Positions 1 to 10,600 of a DNA stretch of 64,000 bases are shown one piece after another. The stretch comes from Steinernema hermaphroditum (lineage: Eukaryota > Nematoda > Chromadorea > Rhabditida > Steinernematidae): assembly GCA_030435675.1 (NCBI GenBank), contig CM059624.1, forward strand, positions 4,302,769 to 4,366,768. The letters run 5' to 3'. Each line of letters opens with the position of its first letter. Position 1 is the stretch's first letter. The position numbers and the translations under genes are program-made. The notes beneath the pieces were generated by a model. That model did not search any database, was not told where the DNA came from, and saw only the letters and a program-made list of their open reading frames with translations.

Positions 1-44
1 TGCACTGTCTTCGAAGTCAGGAACTCTTCCATTAAAGTTCAATA

Positions 45-1025
45 CCTAAACACCCTTTGAAAGTTAGGACCATGTGAATATAGTCGACTTCGGCAACGTC
101 GACGAGAACGGGCGTATGGCCGAACTGGATAATGCCTTGATTGCCATTTTTGTGGTTCAGGTTCGACTTCGCTCGGTCCCATATTTTTTCTCTTCACTTC
201 CTCTACATATTTAAATTTGATTTCTTCATCGTGCTCAATCCTATCCCAACTCCAGTTATGAATGCTACCAATATTTTGATCCTCCTTGCAAGTGTACGGT
301 GAAACATTTTACGCGGAGATTCAGGCGAGACTAGGGGCAAACAGTAGGCCTAGTTGAGTATATAAACTGTGCAAAATATCAGCTGCCCATATGCGTTCTA
401 TACCCGTCAAAAGACGATCCGGTATTCTTTCTCATCGACGTCACATTCGTTTCTCACCAGTGATTCCCAAATGACAAAGTGTATACTTAAGCTTACAATT
501 TTGTTGTGGTTGCAAAGTGTTCATCCAGACAACCTAGGACAACGATCCAATAGATCGCTATCCGACTATCAGAGAGACCTTAAGTACACAATAGACCACT
601 TGGGAATCACTGGTGGGAAACGTATTTCTAGTTGCTTGGAAAGAATACCGGATCGTCTTTTGACGGGTATAGAACGCATATGGGCAGCTGATGTTTTGCA
701 CAGTTTATATACTCAACTAGGCCTACTGTTTGCCCCTAGTCTCGCCTGAATCTCCGCGTAAAATGTTTCACCGTACACTTGCAAGGAGGATCAAAATATT
801 GGTAGCATTCATAACTGGAGTTGGGATAGGATTGAGCACGATGAAGAAATCAAATTTAAATATGTAGAGGAAGTGAAGAGAAAAAATATGGGACCGAGCG
901 AAGTCGAACCTGAACCACAAAAATGGCAATCAAGGCATTATCCAGTTCGGCCATACGCCCGTTCTCGTCGACGTTGCCGAAGTCGACTATATTCACATGG
1001 TCCTAACTTTCAAAGGGTGTTTAGG
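45..1025. mobile_element. Hairpin (foldback) element, mariner-like non-autonomous
   Basis: Two inverted arms of about 426 bp (45-470 and 600-1025) look essentially identical and surround a loop of about 130 bp. The ends read CCTAAACACCC and GGGTGTTTAGG. A TA dinucleotide lies directly outside each end (43-44 and 1026-1027), the target duplication expected of Tc1/mariner-type elements. No transposase is encoded; the 126-aa reading frame across the right arm is a by-product of the repeat. The near-identity of the arms points to recent origin or arm homogenisation. A diverged relative of the inner part lies at 45.49-45.71 kb. Confidence 0.8.
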
Positions 1026-1349
1026 TAGTGAACCTTGATGGAGGGCACGCGAGTCGGTGTGCGCTTGATTGCCCACACCAAGCTCTATCACCCCCACCAT
1101 ATCTCAACCCGATCCGCGTCTGGCACTTGGGAGCCTTCCCTTGTCAGTTTGTGGCGATCGGCTACGGTGGTATCAGCAGCTTCCACTTATGTTTATATTC
1201 ATGAAAGTGGAATAAAAACGGCCAGGACTCCAGACTTCTGGGTTGAAGAGAAGAATGGCTAATCTAGGATTTCTTGCAGCTCTTTTGTGAAGAGGACTCT
1301 TACTTGCTGTTGATGAGGTCATGATGAGAATGAGAATGACGAGGGATGG

Positions 1350-1535
1350 GTCCTCGAACCTCGTCCTCGAAGGGGATCTTCGTGTGGACGACGGCCGGCT
1401 CAGACTCTGATAACTCAGGATAAGGCCTTCTTCTGGAGAAAAGAGACCTTCAGAGGGGAGACCGCGTCGGGCTTCTCTGTGGTAGTACTCACTGAAAGTG
1501 GGCGGGGCTCCGGTGGACAAAGTGTCGGAGGACAC
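1350..1535 (-). pseudogene. Fragment related to the secreted-protein gene at 1872-2538
   Basis: Read on the minus strand, this stretch resembles the end of exon 1, intron 1 and start of exon 2 of the gene at 1872. It shares the segment TTTEKPDAVSP-like / LSEG..., a similar short intron (GT...CAG), and an exon-2 start that translates with the shared core HTKI(P/A)FEDE. Similarity stops beyond that core and no signal-peptide exon is visible. I read it as a truncated, inverted paralogue. It could be part of a functional small gene whose other exons I cannot see. Confidence 0.5.
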
Positions 1536-1820
1536 ACCTCTCGAAGACAGAAGAAGGCAACATGGTGTTTCTTGGATGGTTGGTTGGTCAGATTGCCGTG
1601 TAGAAGATCATGATTCTTAGTGAGAGCGAAGGTCCCACGTGCCAACAACCTCCAGATTATGAATAACCGTTAGACATGTTTGTACAGAGCCCCGTTTGTT
1701 TGAACAAATCTCACGCCATAAAATAAGATCAGTAAAGAAAAACGACCGAAGGATGTGATGCACATCATCCAAAGACATGTTTCACGTTAACGGCTATGTA
1801 ATAGTTATTGGATTATGCCG

Positions 1821-1828
1821 TATAAAAG
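1821..1828 (+). promoter_or_regulatory. TATA box of the secreted-protein gene
   Basis: TATAAAAG lies 44 bp upstream of the ATG at 1872, a normal distance for a TATA promoter with a short leader. It is the only clear TATA-type promoter I could attach to a gene here. Confidence 0.5.
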
Positions 1829-1871
1829 TGCGTCCGGTATTCTACAAACCATCGTCATCGTCCAATCAACC

Positions 1872-2538
1872 ATGAAGCTCCTCGTCTTCTTCTTCGTCGC
1901 GGTCTCGATCGCCTTTTTGGTAACCGAAGCGTGCTCTCCGTCGCCTTCGGGAGGCGCTTCCTCTGGAGGACCGTCCACCGGAGCCTCCTCGACCATCTCC
2001 GCCACGAGCACCACCACCAAGGAAGAGTCCGCTGCCCGGAAGCGACGCGCCGTCCTCTCTGAAGGTCTCTTTCCTCTAAAAGAAGGCCTTATCTTCAGAT
2101 TTCAGAGTCCGTTTCGGCCGCCGTCCACACGAAAATCGCCTTCGAGGACGAGGCGCAGGCGAAGGAGGTAGCGGACCAAATCGGAGATCAGGTGTGATCA
2201 GTGCATCCTTCGCATCAAAAAGCGCCGCTTATTCAGCTCGAGTATGTCGTCGACCAGTCGAATCTTGACGTCGAAAAGATCCACAAGTCAGTGGCCAACG
2301 TCGATGGAAATGTTGCTATCCTCTACCGTCTCAAAGGCGAAGAGATTTGCAAGGAGGTGATGACCATCGCCGATATCGGCGTCACCTACATCGATATCGT
2401 AGGCTCTCATACCCATCTCACCCTATCACTTCTTTCAGATCGCCAAAATCGAAATCAACTGCATATCACTTCTTTCAGATCGCCAAAATCGAAATCAACT
2501 GCAAGGATGATCAGAAGAAGGTCTTCAAGAAGCAATAA
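1872..2538 (+). CDS. Small secreted proprotein, nematode-type, 4 exons
   Basis: Exons 1872-2064, 2106-2191, 2237-2398 and 2479-2538 give 166 aa with consistent phases. Residues 1-20 form a strong signal peptide (MKLLVFFFVAVSIAFLV). Residues 21-50 are a Ser/Thr/Gly-rich linker, and RKRR at 56-59 looks like a furin-type processing site. The mature part is about 105 aa, charged, and includes EESVSAAVHTKIAFEDEAQ near its start. I started at 1872 rather than the in-frame ATG at 1815 because it places the signal peptide at the N-terminus behind the TATA box. The last intron's acceptor and the start of exon 4 are tandemly duplicated by 40 bp; only the downstream acceptor (ending at 2478) keeps the frame. 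Poly(A) signal AATAAA is at 2562. Family and function are unknown to me; the secreted-proprotein reading is an inference from motifs. Confidence 0.7.
2425..2504 (+). repeat. 40-bp tandem duplication across a splice acceptor
   Basis: The block beginning ATCACTTCTTTCAGATCGCC occurs twice head to tail, duplicating the polypyrimidine tract, the AG and the first 24-25 bases of exon 4 of the secreted-protein gene. The repeat length is not a multiple of three, so the first acceptor would shift the frame and the second restores it. Confidence 0.85.
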
Positions 2539-3044
2539 AATTAAACGTTGTTTGGTCTTCCAATAAACTAATCTTCTCATGTTATGTTAGCCTGGCTTCC
2601 GATTTGGAAAGCCATTTTATTCAATTGTGCGAAAAATCGTTCCGAAAATTCGCCAACGTTCCGACTCGGACACACCATACTTGGAGACCTCATCAAAGAA
2701 CACATGTAAAACGATGACGTCACCACATTCACGGCCAGACACGAAATCCAATTTCATTACATCACCCCCATATTCCCCTTGGAAAGGAGGATTTTACGAG
2801 CATCTCATAGGCACCGTCAAAAGCCTCTACAAAGCCATTTGAAAGAAATCAGTCGACCCGGAAGCCCTAACGACCATACTCACAGAAATCAAATCGACAA
2901 TCAACTCACGTCCACTCACCTATCAGGACAGCGAATGATCGATCCAACCCATCCTCCGCCCCATCGACTTTACCCAAAAGGATATGATCATCAGCTACCC
3001 CTTCTCTGAAGTTGTCAATCAGCAAGACAACTCTCAGACACCAG

Positions 3045-3974
3045 GGGCCGTATCCCTAAAAGTGTGAGTGTGAGTGTGAAGCACATCACACCCGCTTCAC
3101 AGTGTGAGCTAACACACTGTGAGATTTTCGTATCCATGAACGACTGTGTAAGCTCACACTCACACAATTGTATCACATCGTTGCGCTTCGTCTGTTTCGT
3201 TCCGTTTTTTGCGTTATTTCTTCAAATTGTAAGTGTGTTTTCGTAGTTTTCTGCAACAGTTAGAGCTGCGTACGTGTTTTGTCGTTTCCACGATCTCGAT
3301 TTTCAGTCGTTCATATGAATTGTTGGTGTTTTTCAAATTTCAAAAGGTACTACCATAATGACGAAAAAGGAGGGTCGCGTTCGATCAATTTCGTTCACGA
3401 AAGAGCAACGCACTCTGTTGGCCGAGTTATATCGGAAATATGAAAAAGCGCAAGCGCTACGCTTAAATGCGGGAAAAGGAAAACGGTCCCGCCCCGATTA
3501 GCCTGAGCAACGCGCGGGCGATAACAGTATTATTGTGTTAATTGGCTAGAACTCCAAAAGAGGTTTATCAATGCCTGTGCGACATGCAAAGGGAAGCTCT
3601 TGACAAGGTGTCTGCAAAGGTTAAAAAAAGGTTCAATTCGGCAGCCTGAAAATGACATCGTATATGTCGATGGGATTACGTGAGAATTACTTGAGAAAAC
3701 ACGCAAGCAGAAACAAAAATGCATCGAGAACAACATGCAAACAAGAAAAATCTCAAAAAACGTGAAAATCGCACATTTCTTCGTTAAAATATGTCTACGA
3801 TTTCAAGTGTGAGGTGATATCTCACACCTCCCACCGGTGTGAGAAGTGTGAGACTAGTGTGAGCAAAGTGTGAAGTGCTTCACACTTTTATGGATACCGT
3901 GTTACGCCTCACACTCACACTGTGAGGAGTGTGAGGCGAGTGTGAAGCACATCACACTTTTAGGGATACGGCCC
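3045..3974. mobile_element. PIF/Harbinger-like non-autonomous element
   Basis: Terminal inverted repeats begin GGGCCGTATCCCTAAAAGTG at the left and are matched inverted at the right. CAG lies just outside both ends as a 3-bp target duplication, which fits Harbinger elements. Subterminal regions carry many GTGTGAG/CTCACAC iterations that could serve as transposase binding sites. Inside is a short Myb/SANT-like ORF. No DDE transposase ORF is present, so mobility would depend on another copy. Confidence 0.65.
3358..3501 (+). pseudogene. Myb/SANT-like DNA-binding fragment of the Harbinger-like element
   Basis: A 47-aa reading frame begins with a basic stretch followed by FTKEQRTLLAELYRKYEKA, resembling the first helices of Myb/SANT-type domains encoded next to Harbinger transposases. 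The frame stops after 47 codons, and related coding sequence may continue out of frame to about 3730. I treat it as a decayed accessory ORF. Confidence 0.4.
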
Positions 3975-4390
3975 CAGAAGAGCGAAACGCCTTCCCAACG
4001 CGGAATAAAACCGTCAAAGCACTCGCCTCGTCCATCGCCATGGTTGAAAAGTTCTGTACCATTTGGCATAGAATGTACCTTACGCCCTTGCGAGAGAAGC
4101 ATAGCTTCGAAACGGACCGCTCCCGCTCGCCGCTATATAGACACGGGACCGTGAGGCCGATCAATTCATTTAAGTGCAATAGTAGTATATTCCTAGAAAA
4201 TGCGTGTCGTTACGTATACATTATACGTATATGCTCACCCTACATTATGATTTACAGCTAGTGCCTTACATTGAAGTTGAAGGTCTATTCTTTCTTGATG
4301 GTCATTTCTCGCATCCCGAGATGCCGAAATGCGAAGTAATGTAGGGGCTTCCTATAGTATTAATTGTGTGATGGGCAGTGGCCCCATTAA

Positions 4391-5466
4391 AGGGACCCGG
4401 TCATGAATAAAAAAAGTTCTTCAAATCTTCTGAAAATTTGTATACCCCTGTTTTTGAGGTTGCTGAACACGATGGTGAAGTTAGTTTCTCGGGAAACATA
4501 ATAGTTTCTGAGAAATAGCAAAAAATAGACCAAAAAACGTCGTGCAAACTTTGCCTAAGCGCAAGTTCGCGGTTTGTCCCGAAAACCTTTTAGTCCCTTC
4601 TTTTAGAGGCTGCCCAACATCATGCTGAAATCAGTTTCCCAAAAACCCCAGTTGTTTTCAAGAAACAGGCCTTAGGATGCAACAGTTTTACTGTCTAATT
4701 CCCGGTCTGCCAGTCCCGAAACGACTACCATTACGGGCACGACCGTATTTTATTTCCCGCATTTTTTGCGCACTTATCCAATCGGAACGGGTCTGGGCTA
4801 GAGATGGAATACCACACGCAACGGCTGGAGCATACATGGCCAGAATAAGCACGGATATCGTTTGCCTAATTTGCTTCGCCAGTGCGCATAGAGTAGTTAA
4901 ATAATTAATCTACACTTTCGTTACCGGATACCGCAACTTTCAATTCAAAAATTGAGAGAAAATCCAACGGCTGACTCCAACCGGCTGGGCCAACCGGTTG
5001 GAGCCAGCCGTTGGATTTTCTTCCGATTTTTGCATCCAAGGTTTCGAAATCTGAATTCGAAAGTGTAGATCAATTATTTAATACTACTCTATGCACACTG
5101 GCGAAGCAAATTTAGCCACCGATATTCGTGCTTATTCTGTCCATGTATGCTCCAGCCGTTGCGTGTGGCATTCCATCTCTGGTCTGGGCTCATTCGACGC
5201 GCCAGAAGCTGCTGAGCAAAAATTTTCTCAAGCGCCGACCTCGTATTTCAGCCAAAAAGAATGAAAATATTGCGCAACTCGTGCCCTGCCGGACAAATCG
5301 TGTCGGGACCGATCGTAAAACACATTCTGGATCCTAAGGTTTGTTTCTTGAAAACCACTAGGTTTTTTGGGAAACCGACTTCACCACCGAGCTCAGCGAC
5401 CCCGAAAACAGGGTACACAAGCTTTCACAAGTTTTAAAACACTTTTTTATCCATGACCGGGTCCCT
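4391..5466. mobile_element. TTAA-flanked foldback element
   Basis: The ends are AGGGACCCGGTCATG and its inverted copy, each bordered by TTAA (4387-4390, 5467-5470), the target duplication typical of piggyBac-type transposition. Inverted similarity extends about 280-300 bp inward. The interior is interrupted by the separate foldback at 4800-5180. One end of this family, with the same TTAA, is also present in both palindrome arms (near 14193-14197 and 22540-22544). Confidence 0.65.
4800..5180. mobile_element. Mutator-like foldback element
   Basis: The element starts AGAGATGGAAT and ends with the inverted ATTCCATCTCT; the arms of about 170 bp pair through most of its length. GGTCTGGGCT flanks both sides (4790-4799 and 5181-5190), a 10-bp target duplication in the range of Mutator-like elements. 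It has no coding capacity and is inserted inside the TTAA-flanked element. Confidence 0.7.
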
Positions 5467-5470
5467 TTAA

Positions 5471-5980
5471 ATAACGTACATCGTTGGTTCTTGCCTACCG
5501 AATGCACCTATCGTTGTGCTCGTCATACAGCGGCGGAAATATAAATAGGGACACCTGTGGGGAAAATGATCTTTCGTGTTTTAGTTGTATTTTACGGCAA
5601 GTGATTCCGAACGACTATCACTATCCGATGCAGAATTTCCTGTTGATTCTTATCATGCATATAAATTAGGTCATTACCCCTAATCAGGCAACTATTTCGT
5701 TGCGATACCACAAGGCGCTCATTTCGTCGCGGAAATATAAATAGGGGCACCTTCTAAATACAGGTAGATTTCCTGGCTTATGAAGCACAAAATGACAGTA
5801 ACAGTTATATTTATGTTAACAATTCATATTTAGCGGATTTACGTGTGATTTGAAGAATTCCGTGATGGTTGAGGATCTCAAAACTTTTAAACTTCTAGCA
5901 GCACCAGAGAAAGAGGAACATAGAGCGTTTTCGTGTGAAACTATCTCGAAAAATCACCAAAACCATGGTAACTATCTTTT
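5471..5980 (+). repeat. Third copy of the palindrome-arm repeat, left of the PAT-like element
   Basis: This segment matches 22545-23054 base for base at a constant offset, and the inverted strand of 13683-14192. It stops at ACTATCTTTT, exactly where the PAT-like element begins, and the same repeat resumes at 11617. It contains two similar TTTCCGC-type blocks with the shared string GGAAATATAAATAGGG, but no convincing gene. Confidence 0.8.
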
Positions 5981-5981
5981 C

Positions 5982-6122
5982 CGCTCCGAAGCGCTTCGCA
6001 CTTCTACGCGAAAAAGTACATTTCGTCTTCGCGTAGAAGACCACTAAACCTCCCTTCCTATCCCATAAACACCAAAGATACGCCTCTTGTAACAGTAGGG
6101 ATGCTTTATGCAGCTCAAGAGG
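5982..6122 (+). repeat. A1 repeat of the PAT-like element
   Basis: The 141-bp sequence begins CGCTCCGAAGCGCTTCGC, itself a GC-rich inverted motif, and recurs with about one mismatch at 7454-7594. A partial second copy of its last 24 bases follows immediately (GGATGCTTTATGCAGCTCA). Confidence 0.85.
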
Positions 6123-6248
6123 GGATGCTTTATGCAGCTCACTCGGTAAATTAACAATGATACGGTAAACAACGGAACAACGGTAACACGTATCAACAGA
6201 ACAAAGAACAACGCACAAAGCGGGTAACACCCGTGTACAACATAAATA

Positions 6249-7208
6249 CTAGAGGAAATCGAAAGAGGCGGACGCGGTAGGCACAGTTGTGGCCGAGACT
6301 TCGACGTAGGCATCCAAGGTGGCTTGACGTTTCCATCCGCCAAACCTCATCACTTCATCAATTGGCGCGCCGTTGGCAATTGCAGCTGTCGCAGATCCGC
6401 CACGGAATCCATGTAGAGTCAGGTCCTTTCGGAATCCAAGCACATTTGCGAGTCGGGCTAGTTCTTTCCTCGCTGCATCGTAGGAGAAAGCGGTCTTTGG
6501 ATTCTTGAGGTTCGGGAAGACGAACTTTGATGCTGGAGCCACGCGCAGCCAGTCCTGCAGAATCTCCACCGCACAGAATGAGGATGATGACTTCTGAATT
6601 GGCGTAATGCGGGGTGGTCCTTCCTTGCGAGTCTTGTCCTTCAGAACGCGGATAGTCACTTCTGAAGTCGAGAAGACGAGGTCCTTCCTCAAGAGGCGCA
6701 GGCCTTCGGATGGGCGGAGGCACCCTGCGAACAAGAGGCACAAGTAGGCTATCATACGGCGATCCTTGACGACGGTCGATTTCCATCCTGCAATTAGACG
6801 GATTTCGGCCTCGGTTACCTTCTGGCGGTGTTGGACAGGCGGCGCTTGACGCCGGAGACCCTCCAGGAACGCACGGATCCAGACAGACTCTACTGGGTTG
6901 TGGCCAGGCAAAAACTTAAGGTGCCACTTGAGGGCGGCGGCGACCGATTGAACCACGGATGTGGAGGATGTAGAGCAGAATAACTGGCCAAGAAATGCTA
7001 AGATTTCTTCCGTAGTCGGAGTAGTACTTCCGTGTTGTCTCCAGCTGTAGAACTTGTTGATCGACGCTTCATAACGAGCCAGAGTCGATTGTTCACGGGA
7101 GGCCCGGATAGTGGCGATGAGACGATCAGCTACACTTGATTGAATAAAGGGGCACAAAGCGGGTTTGATGTTGGCGAACGGATCTAAATAACCAAACATA
7201 GAGCACAC
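6249..7208 (-). CDS. Tyrosine recombinase of the PAT-like element
   Basis: The 319-aa protein has the complete active site of the tyrosine recombinase family. First Arg is in GCLRPSEGLRLL (R165), the hairpin Lys in RVLKDKTRKE (K190), H-x-x-R in LHGFRGGSA (H266, R269), Trp in GGWKRQ (W292, replacing the second His, as often seen) and the nucleophile in LDAYVEV (Y301). Residues 1-120 form the SAM-like core-binding domain (ESINKFYSWRQ-type, LAFLGQLF). It would integrate the circular DNA intermediate in the nucleus. A later Met (residue 4) may be the true start, since the related copies start at the YLDPF motif. It lies between A1 and B1, apart from gag and RT. It appears intact. Confidence 0.85.
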   Translation of the reverse strand: MCSMFGYLDPFANIKPALCPFIQSSVADRLIATIRASREQSTLARYEASINKFYSWRQHGSTTPTTEEILAFLGQLFCSTSSTSVVQSVAAALKWHLKFLPGHNPVESVWIRAFLEGLRRQAPPVQHRQKVTEAEIRLIAGWKSTVVKDRRMIAYLCLLFAGCLRPSEGLRLLRKDLVFSTSEVTIRVLKDKTRKEGPPRITPIQKSSSSFCAVEILQDWLRVAPASKFVFPNLKNPKTAFSYDAARKELARLANVLGFRKDLTLHGFRGGSATAAIANGAPIDEVMRFGGWKRQATLDAYVEVSATTVPTASASFDFL

Positions 7209-7249
7209 ACATAGCGTGAAAACCTGAGGGCGGGTTATGGGAGGGTTAT

Positions 7250-7594
7250 CAGTCTCAGCGTCTCAGCTTAAACAAAGAATTTCCAAAATATTCAAAATAT
7301 TTGCGGGTGAACTGAAAGCAAGATGAAGAAACGCCGTTCGATTTCTCATCTGCGTATCGATCCCAAATCGAACCTACGACACCTGCTACTCAGCGAAACT
7401 TCGTTTCGAGACCCGCAGTGGTCTCAAACACGCTACGACGAAATAGTCATTTTCGCTCCGAAGCGCTTCGCACTTCTACGCGAAAAAGTACATTTCGTCT
7501 TCGCGTAGAAGACCACTAAACCTCCCCTCCTATCCCATAAACACCAAAGATACGCCTCTTGTAACAGTAGGGATGCTTTATGCAGCTCAAGAGG
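7250..7594 (+). repeat. Internal B1-A2 junction of the PAT-like element
   Basis: B1 (7250-7453) matches B2 (11421-11616) and abuts A2 (7454-7594), which matches A1. The junction reads GTCATTTT/CGCTCC. In split-direct-repeat elements this internal junction is thought to template completion of the ends. Here it separates the recombinase gene from the RT and gag genes. Confidence 0.8.
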
Positions 7595-7606
7595 CAAGAA
7601 GGACTA

Positions 7607-10600
7607 AAGCGCGGGGTCAATCAATAGAAAATAAAAGTCAAATGGGGATATCGACCCATTGAAGACTGACTGCTCATAAGCAGAGTTGTCCGGGTACCCG
7701 AAAGTTCGAAATTTTCGGGTACCCGAAACCGAACCCGAACCCGAAAAAACCGAAACCGAAACCGAAAACCCGAAGTTGTTTTTGAAGTTGGGGACATTTT
7801 TTTCCTTTTTTCCCGCAGTCCTTTTCGTGCGTCCTTCAGTTTAAGACTAAACTGTCTATCAACGTGAAACTCTCAGAAAAGGTGGACGTCAAACTGTCTA
7901 CAAAGGTTACGAAGTTAATGAACTTGTCGTCGGTGCATCCCACTCATGTTCACGTCATAAGCGCAGAGCGACACCTCGGTACCGTTGTGGCGCCACGCTT
8001 ACGCCCAAAGTTTGCACTAGCACGATCAAAACGGCGACCGAACGTACGAAATATCCTACTTTTTCTGGAGATCTCGATATCTCAAAGCGCTAATATAGGT
8101 TCTGGGTCTCGCCGCGCTGTGACTGATCGCTTTTATGGGGTTAGAAAAAATAAAATCGCGGTTCGACAGTTCCAAAACACCGAAAATCAGGGAAATCCAA
8201 CCGGGAAGTTCGGGTACCCGACCCGAAATCGAACCCGAAACCGAAATTTTCGGGTACCCGAAGCCGTACCCGAAACCGAAACCGAAACTTTCGGGTACCC
8301 GAAACCGAACCCGAACCCGAAACCGAAATTTTCGGGTACCCGAAGCCGTACCCGAAACCGAAACCGAAACTTTCGGGTACCCGAAACCGAACCCGAACCC
8401 GAAACCGAAATTTTCGGGTACCCGAAACCGAACCCGAAACCGAAACCGAAGCTTTCGGGTACCCGACCCGAAAAACCGAAACCGACACCCAAACCCGACC
8501 CGAAAACCCGAAAAACCCGACCCGAAAACCCGAACCCGCCAACTCTGCTCATAAGTCGACGGAGTGAAGAGCATCGATCCCTTCTCCACACAAATATAGT
8601 CTTTAACAAACCATGCCCACGCAGATCCAATCCATAGAGAAGGGAAGAACATATGGGAGGGCCACCACGGCACTCCTAAGATACCTCTCCCTTTACATCT
8701 AATCAAATGAACCACGGTTAGTGGGATGAGATTCGGAGGGGGGACCGCCCAAACAAACTCGGTGCCCCAGGCTGACGCAAAGGCATTCACTCCCTCAGAA
8801 CCAATGTCCGGGTAACGGGATAAAAATCTGTCGCACTGAGCGTTTCGGCTATTAGCAAAAACATCGATGGAGGGAATACCCCAGCGTTCGCAACAGATTT
8901 GGAAGAAACCTGGGCAAATTCCCCAGTCGTCCCGGTCGAGCAGGCGGCTAGCTTCATCAGCTAATAAGTTTTGGTCCCTAGGTACCCATACGGGAATAAT
9001 TTCCGCGCCAATTAATTCAGCAAACTCAAAAATTTTGGATGCGGCCATCTGGAGGTTCGCTTTTTGGCTACCTTTCTGAATGATACTTACGGCCCCTGCG
9101 TTGTCGATCTCGACAATGATTTGCGAGTTTGCCAACTCGGTACTAAAAACTCGGAGACCAAATTCAACCGCTAAGACTTCTCTGAATGTGCTCGATTCAA
9201 TGCGCTCTTGCGACGTGAAATTTATCGCGGTTCGCGACGTGGAGCCATCTTGGTTCCAAATAACAACCCCGGCACCCGTTGCTGACGCGTCGGTAGCTAG
9301 TCTACGCGCATTTACAATTTTTTGAAGTGGGCGCCGATTTCTAACTCTTATATTGCGTTGCCACCAAGCGAGATCTTCGCGCTCGCCTACCGACAACACC
9401 TGGCGTGCACATTGTCGTAACGCCATCATGCTGTTCAATTCAGCATGTATGCTACGGGCCTTTAACTGTGCCGCTGGACCGAAAACATATCCAATGGACG
9501 CGAGAGATCCTGTTAGTTGCATCCTTTCGAATTTTGATGGTGACCCACTAAGCGAGTGTGTAATCTTAGCGACAATGCGGTCAATGCGCTTCTCAGCTAT
9601 CCTAACACTAAAATCTTCCAGATCGATATCATACCCAAGCCAAGTTAGACGGTGGACCGGGTCCCACCTGCATTTATCTTCAGAAACGATCACACCAGCC
9701 TTTGCAAGGTCGTTTCGAACTCTAGTCACATAACGCTTGCATAGCTCATAAGTAGGCGCGAAAACTAAACCGTCATCAAGATACAGGGCACAAGTAATCC
9801 CGCTTGAGCGCCAGTGCTCTAGCAAAGGTCTAAAAAGCTTTGTAAAGAGCATGGGAGCGGACGACAGGCCGAAAGGTAAGACATTGAAAACATAGCACTT
9901 GTTTTCCCAAGTGACTCCCAAAAACTGCCTATCGTTTTGGGATATTTCCACGTGATGATATCCGCTTTTCATGTCGAAAGACGACATGTAGCCGCCCTTC
10001 GGTAGCAAGGGCGCTATTGATTCGAGACGCTCAAACGCAATCGTTTTCTTCTCCAAGAACTGATTGAGCCAAGATAAGTCAACTATTAAGCGCAATTTCC
10101 CTGATGTTTCGTTGCGTACCACCGATAAAGGGCTAATCACCCTAGGCTTAACAGTAACTAAGGACACTGCTCGCACTGAGAGCAAAGAACTTAACTCCGC
10201 AGTCACAAATGCTTTTTCCCTAATAGATGAATGAGAATTAGCTTTCGCAAAACTGGGAATAGAAGCGTTTGACACAAAGGGAAGAGCGTATCCGTACTTA
10301 ATAACGTTCAAAATCCAAGGCGGGGTATTAAGTAAAGCCCAAAATGTAACATGAAACCTTAACATACCGATTAGTCTGCACTGAGCGGGTCCAAGTTCCT
10401 CACTGTCGACCGGCTGGGCCTTGGGGGCATTGCTTGACAAAGTGCCCGTAACCTTTACAGAGGAAACAAAACGGTGACCCTGATTGCCTGATTGGAGCTC
10501 TTGGCGGAGGCGCTTGATATCCATAGCCAGCGCTGACTTGCTGTTGGAGGGAGTTAACTTGCATGCAGAGCTGCTTAACCAGGCCGGACCCTTGGTTGAA

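Larger units (their letters stand above)
2627..4190 (+). pseudogene. BEL/Pao retrotransposon integrase remnant, interrupted
   Basis: The translation shows the integrase C-terminal signature of BEL/Pao elements: PYSPWKGGFYEHLIGTVKS, then INSRPLTYQ, and beyond the insertion KFCTIWHRMYLTPLREKH. There is an in-frame stop after INSRPLTYQDSE, and no gag, protease or RT is visible. The reading frame is split by the foldback element at 3045-3974; removing that element and one CAG target copy rejoins the frame. It is a dead, 5'-truncated copy that served as landing site for a younger DNA element. Confidence 0.8.

Noticed and set aside
3060..3980. A CRISPR-like array, suggested by repeated GTGTGAG motifs
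   Set aside because: Spacing is irregular, there are no unique spacers of constant length, and the context is eukaryotic; these are subterminal repeats of a transposon.
8135..8630. Long open frames on both strands (139-257 codons) full of GTR/PKPKP or GFGFR repeats
   Set aside because: They are translations of the CCGAA satellite in the hAT-like element and stay open only because the repeat lacks stops in several frames.
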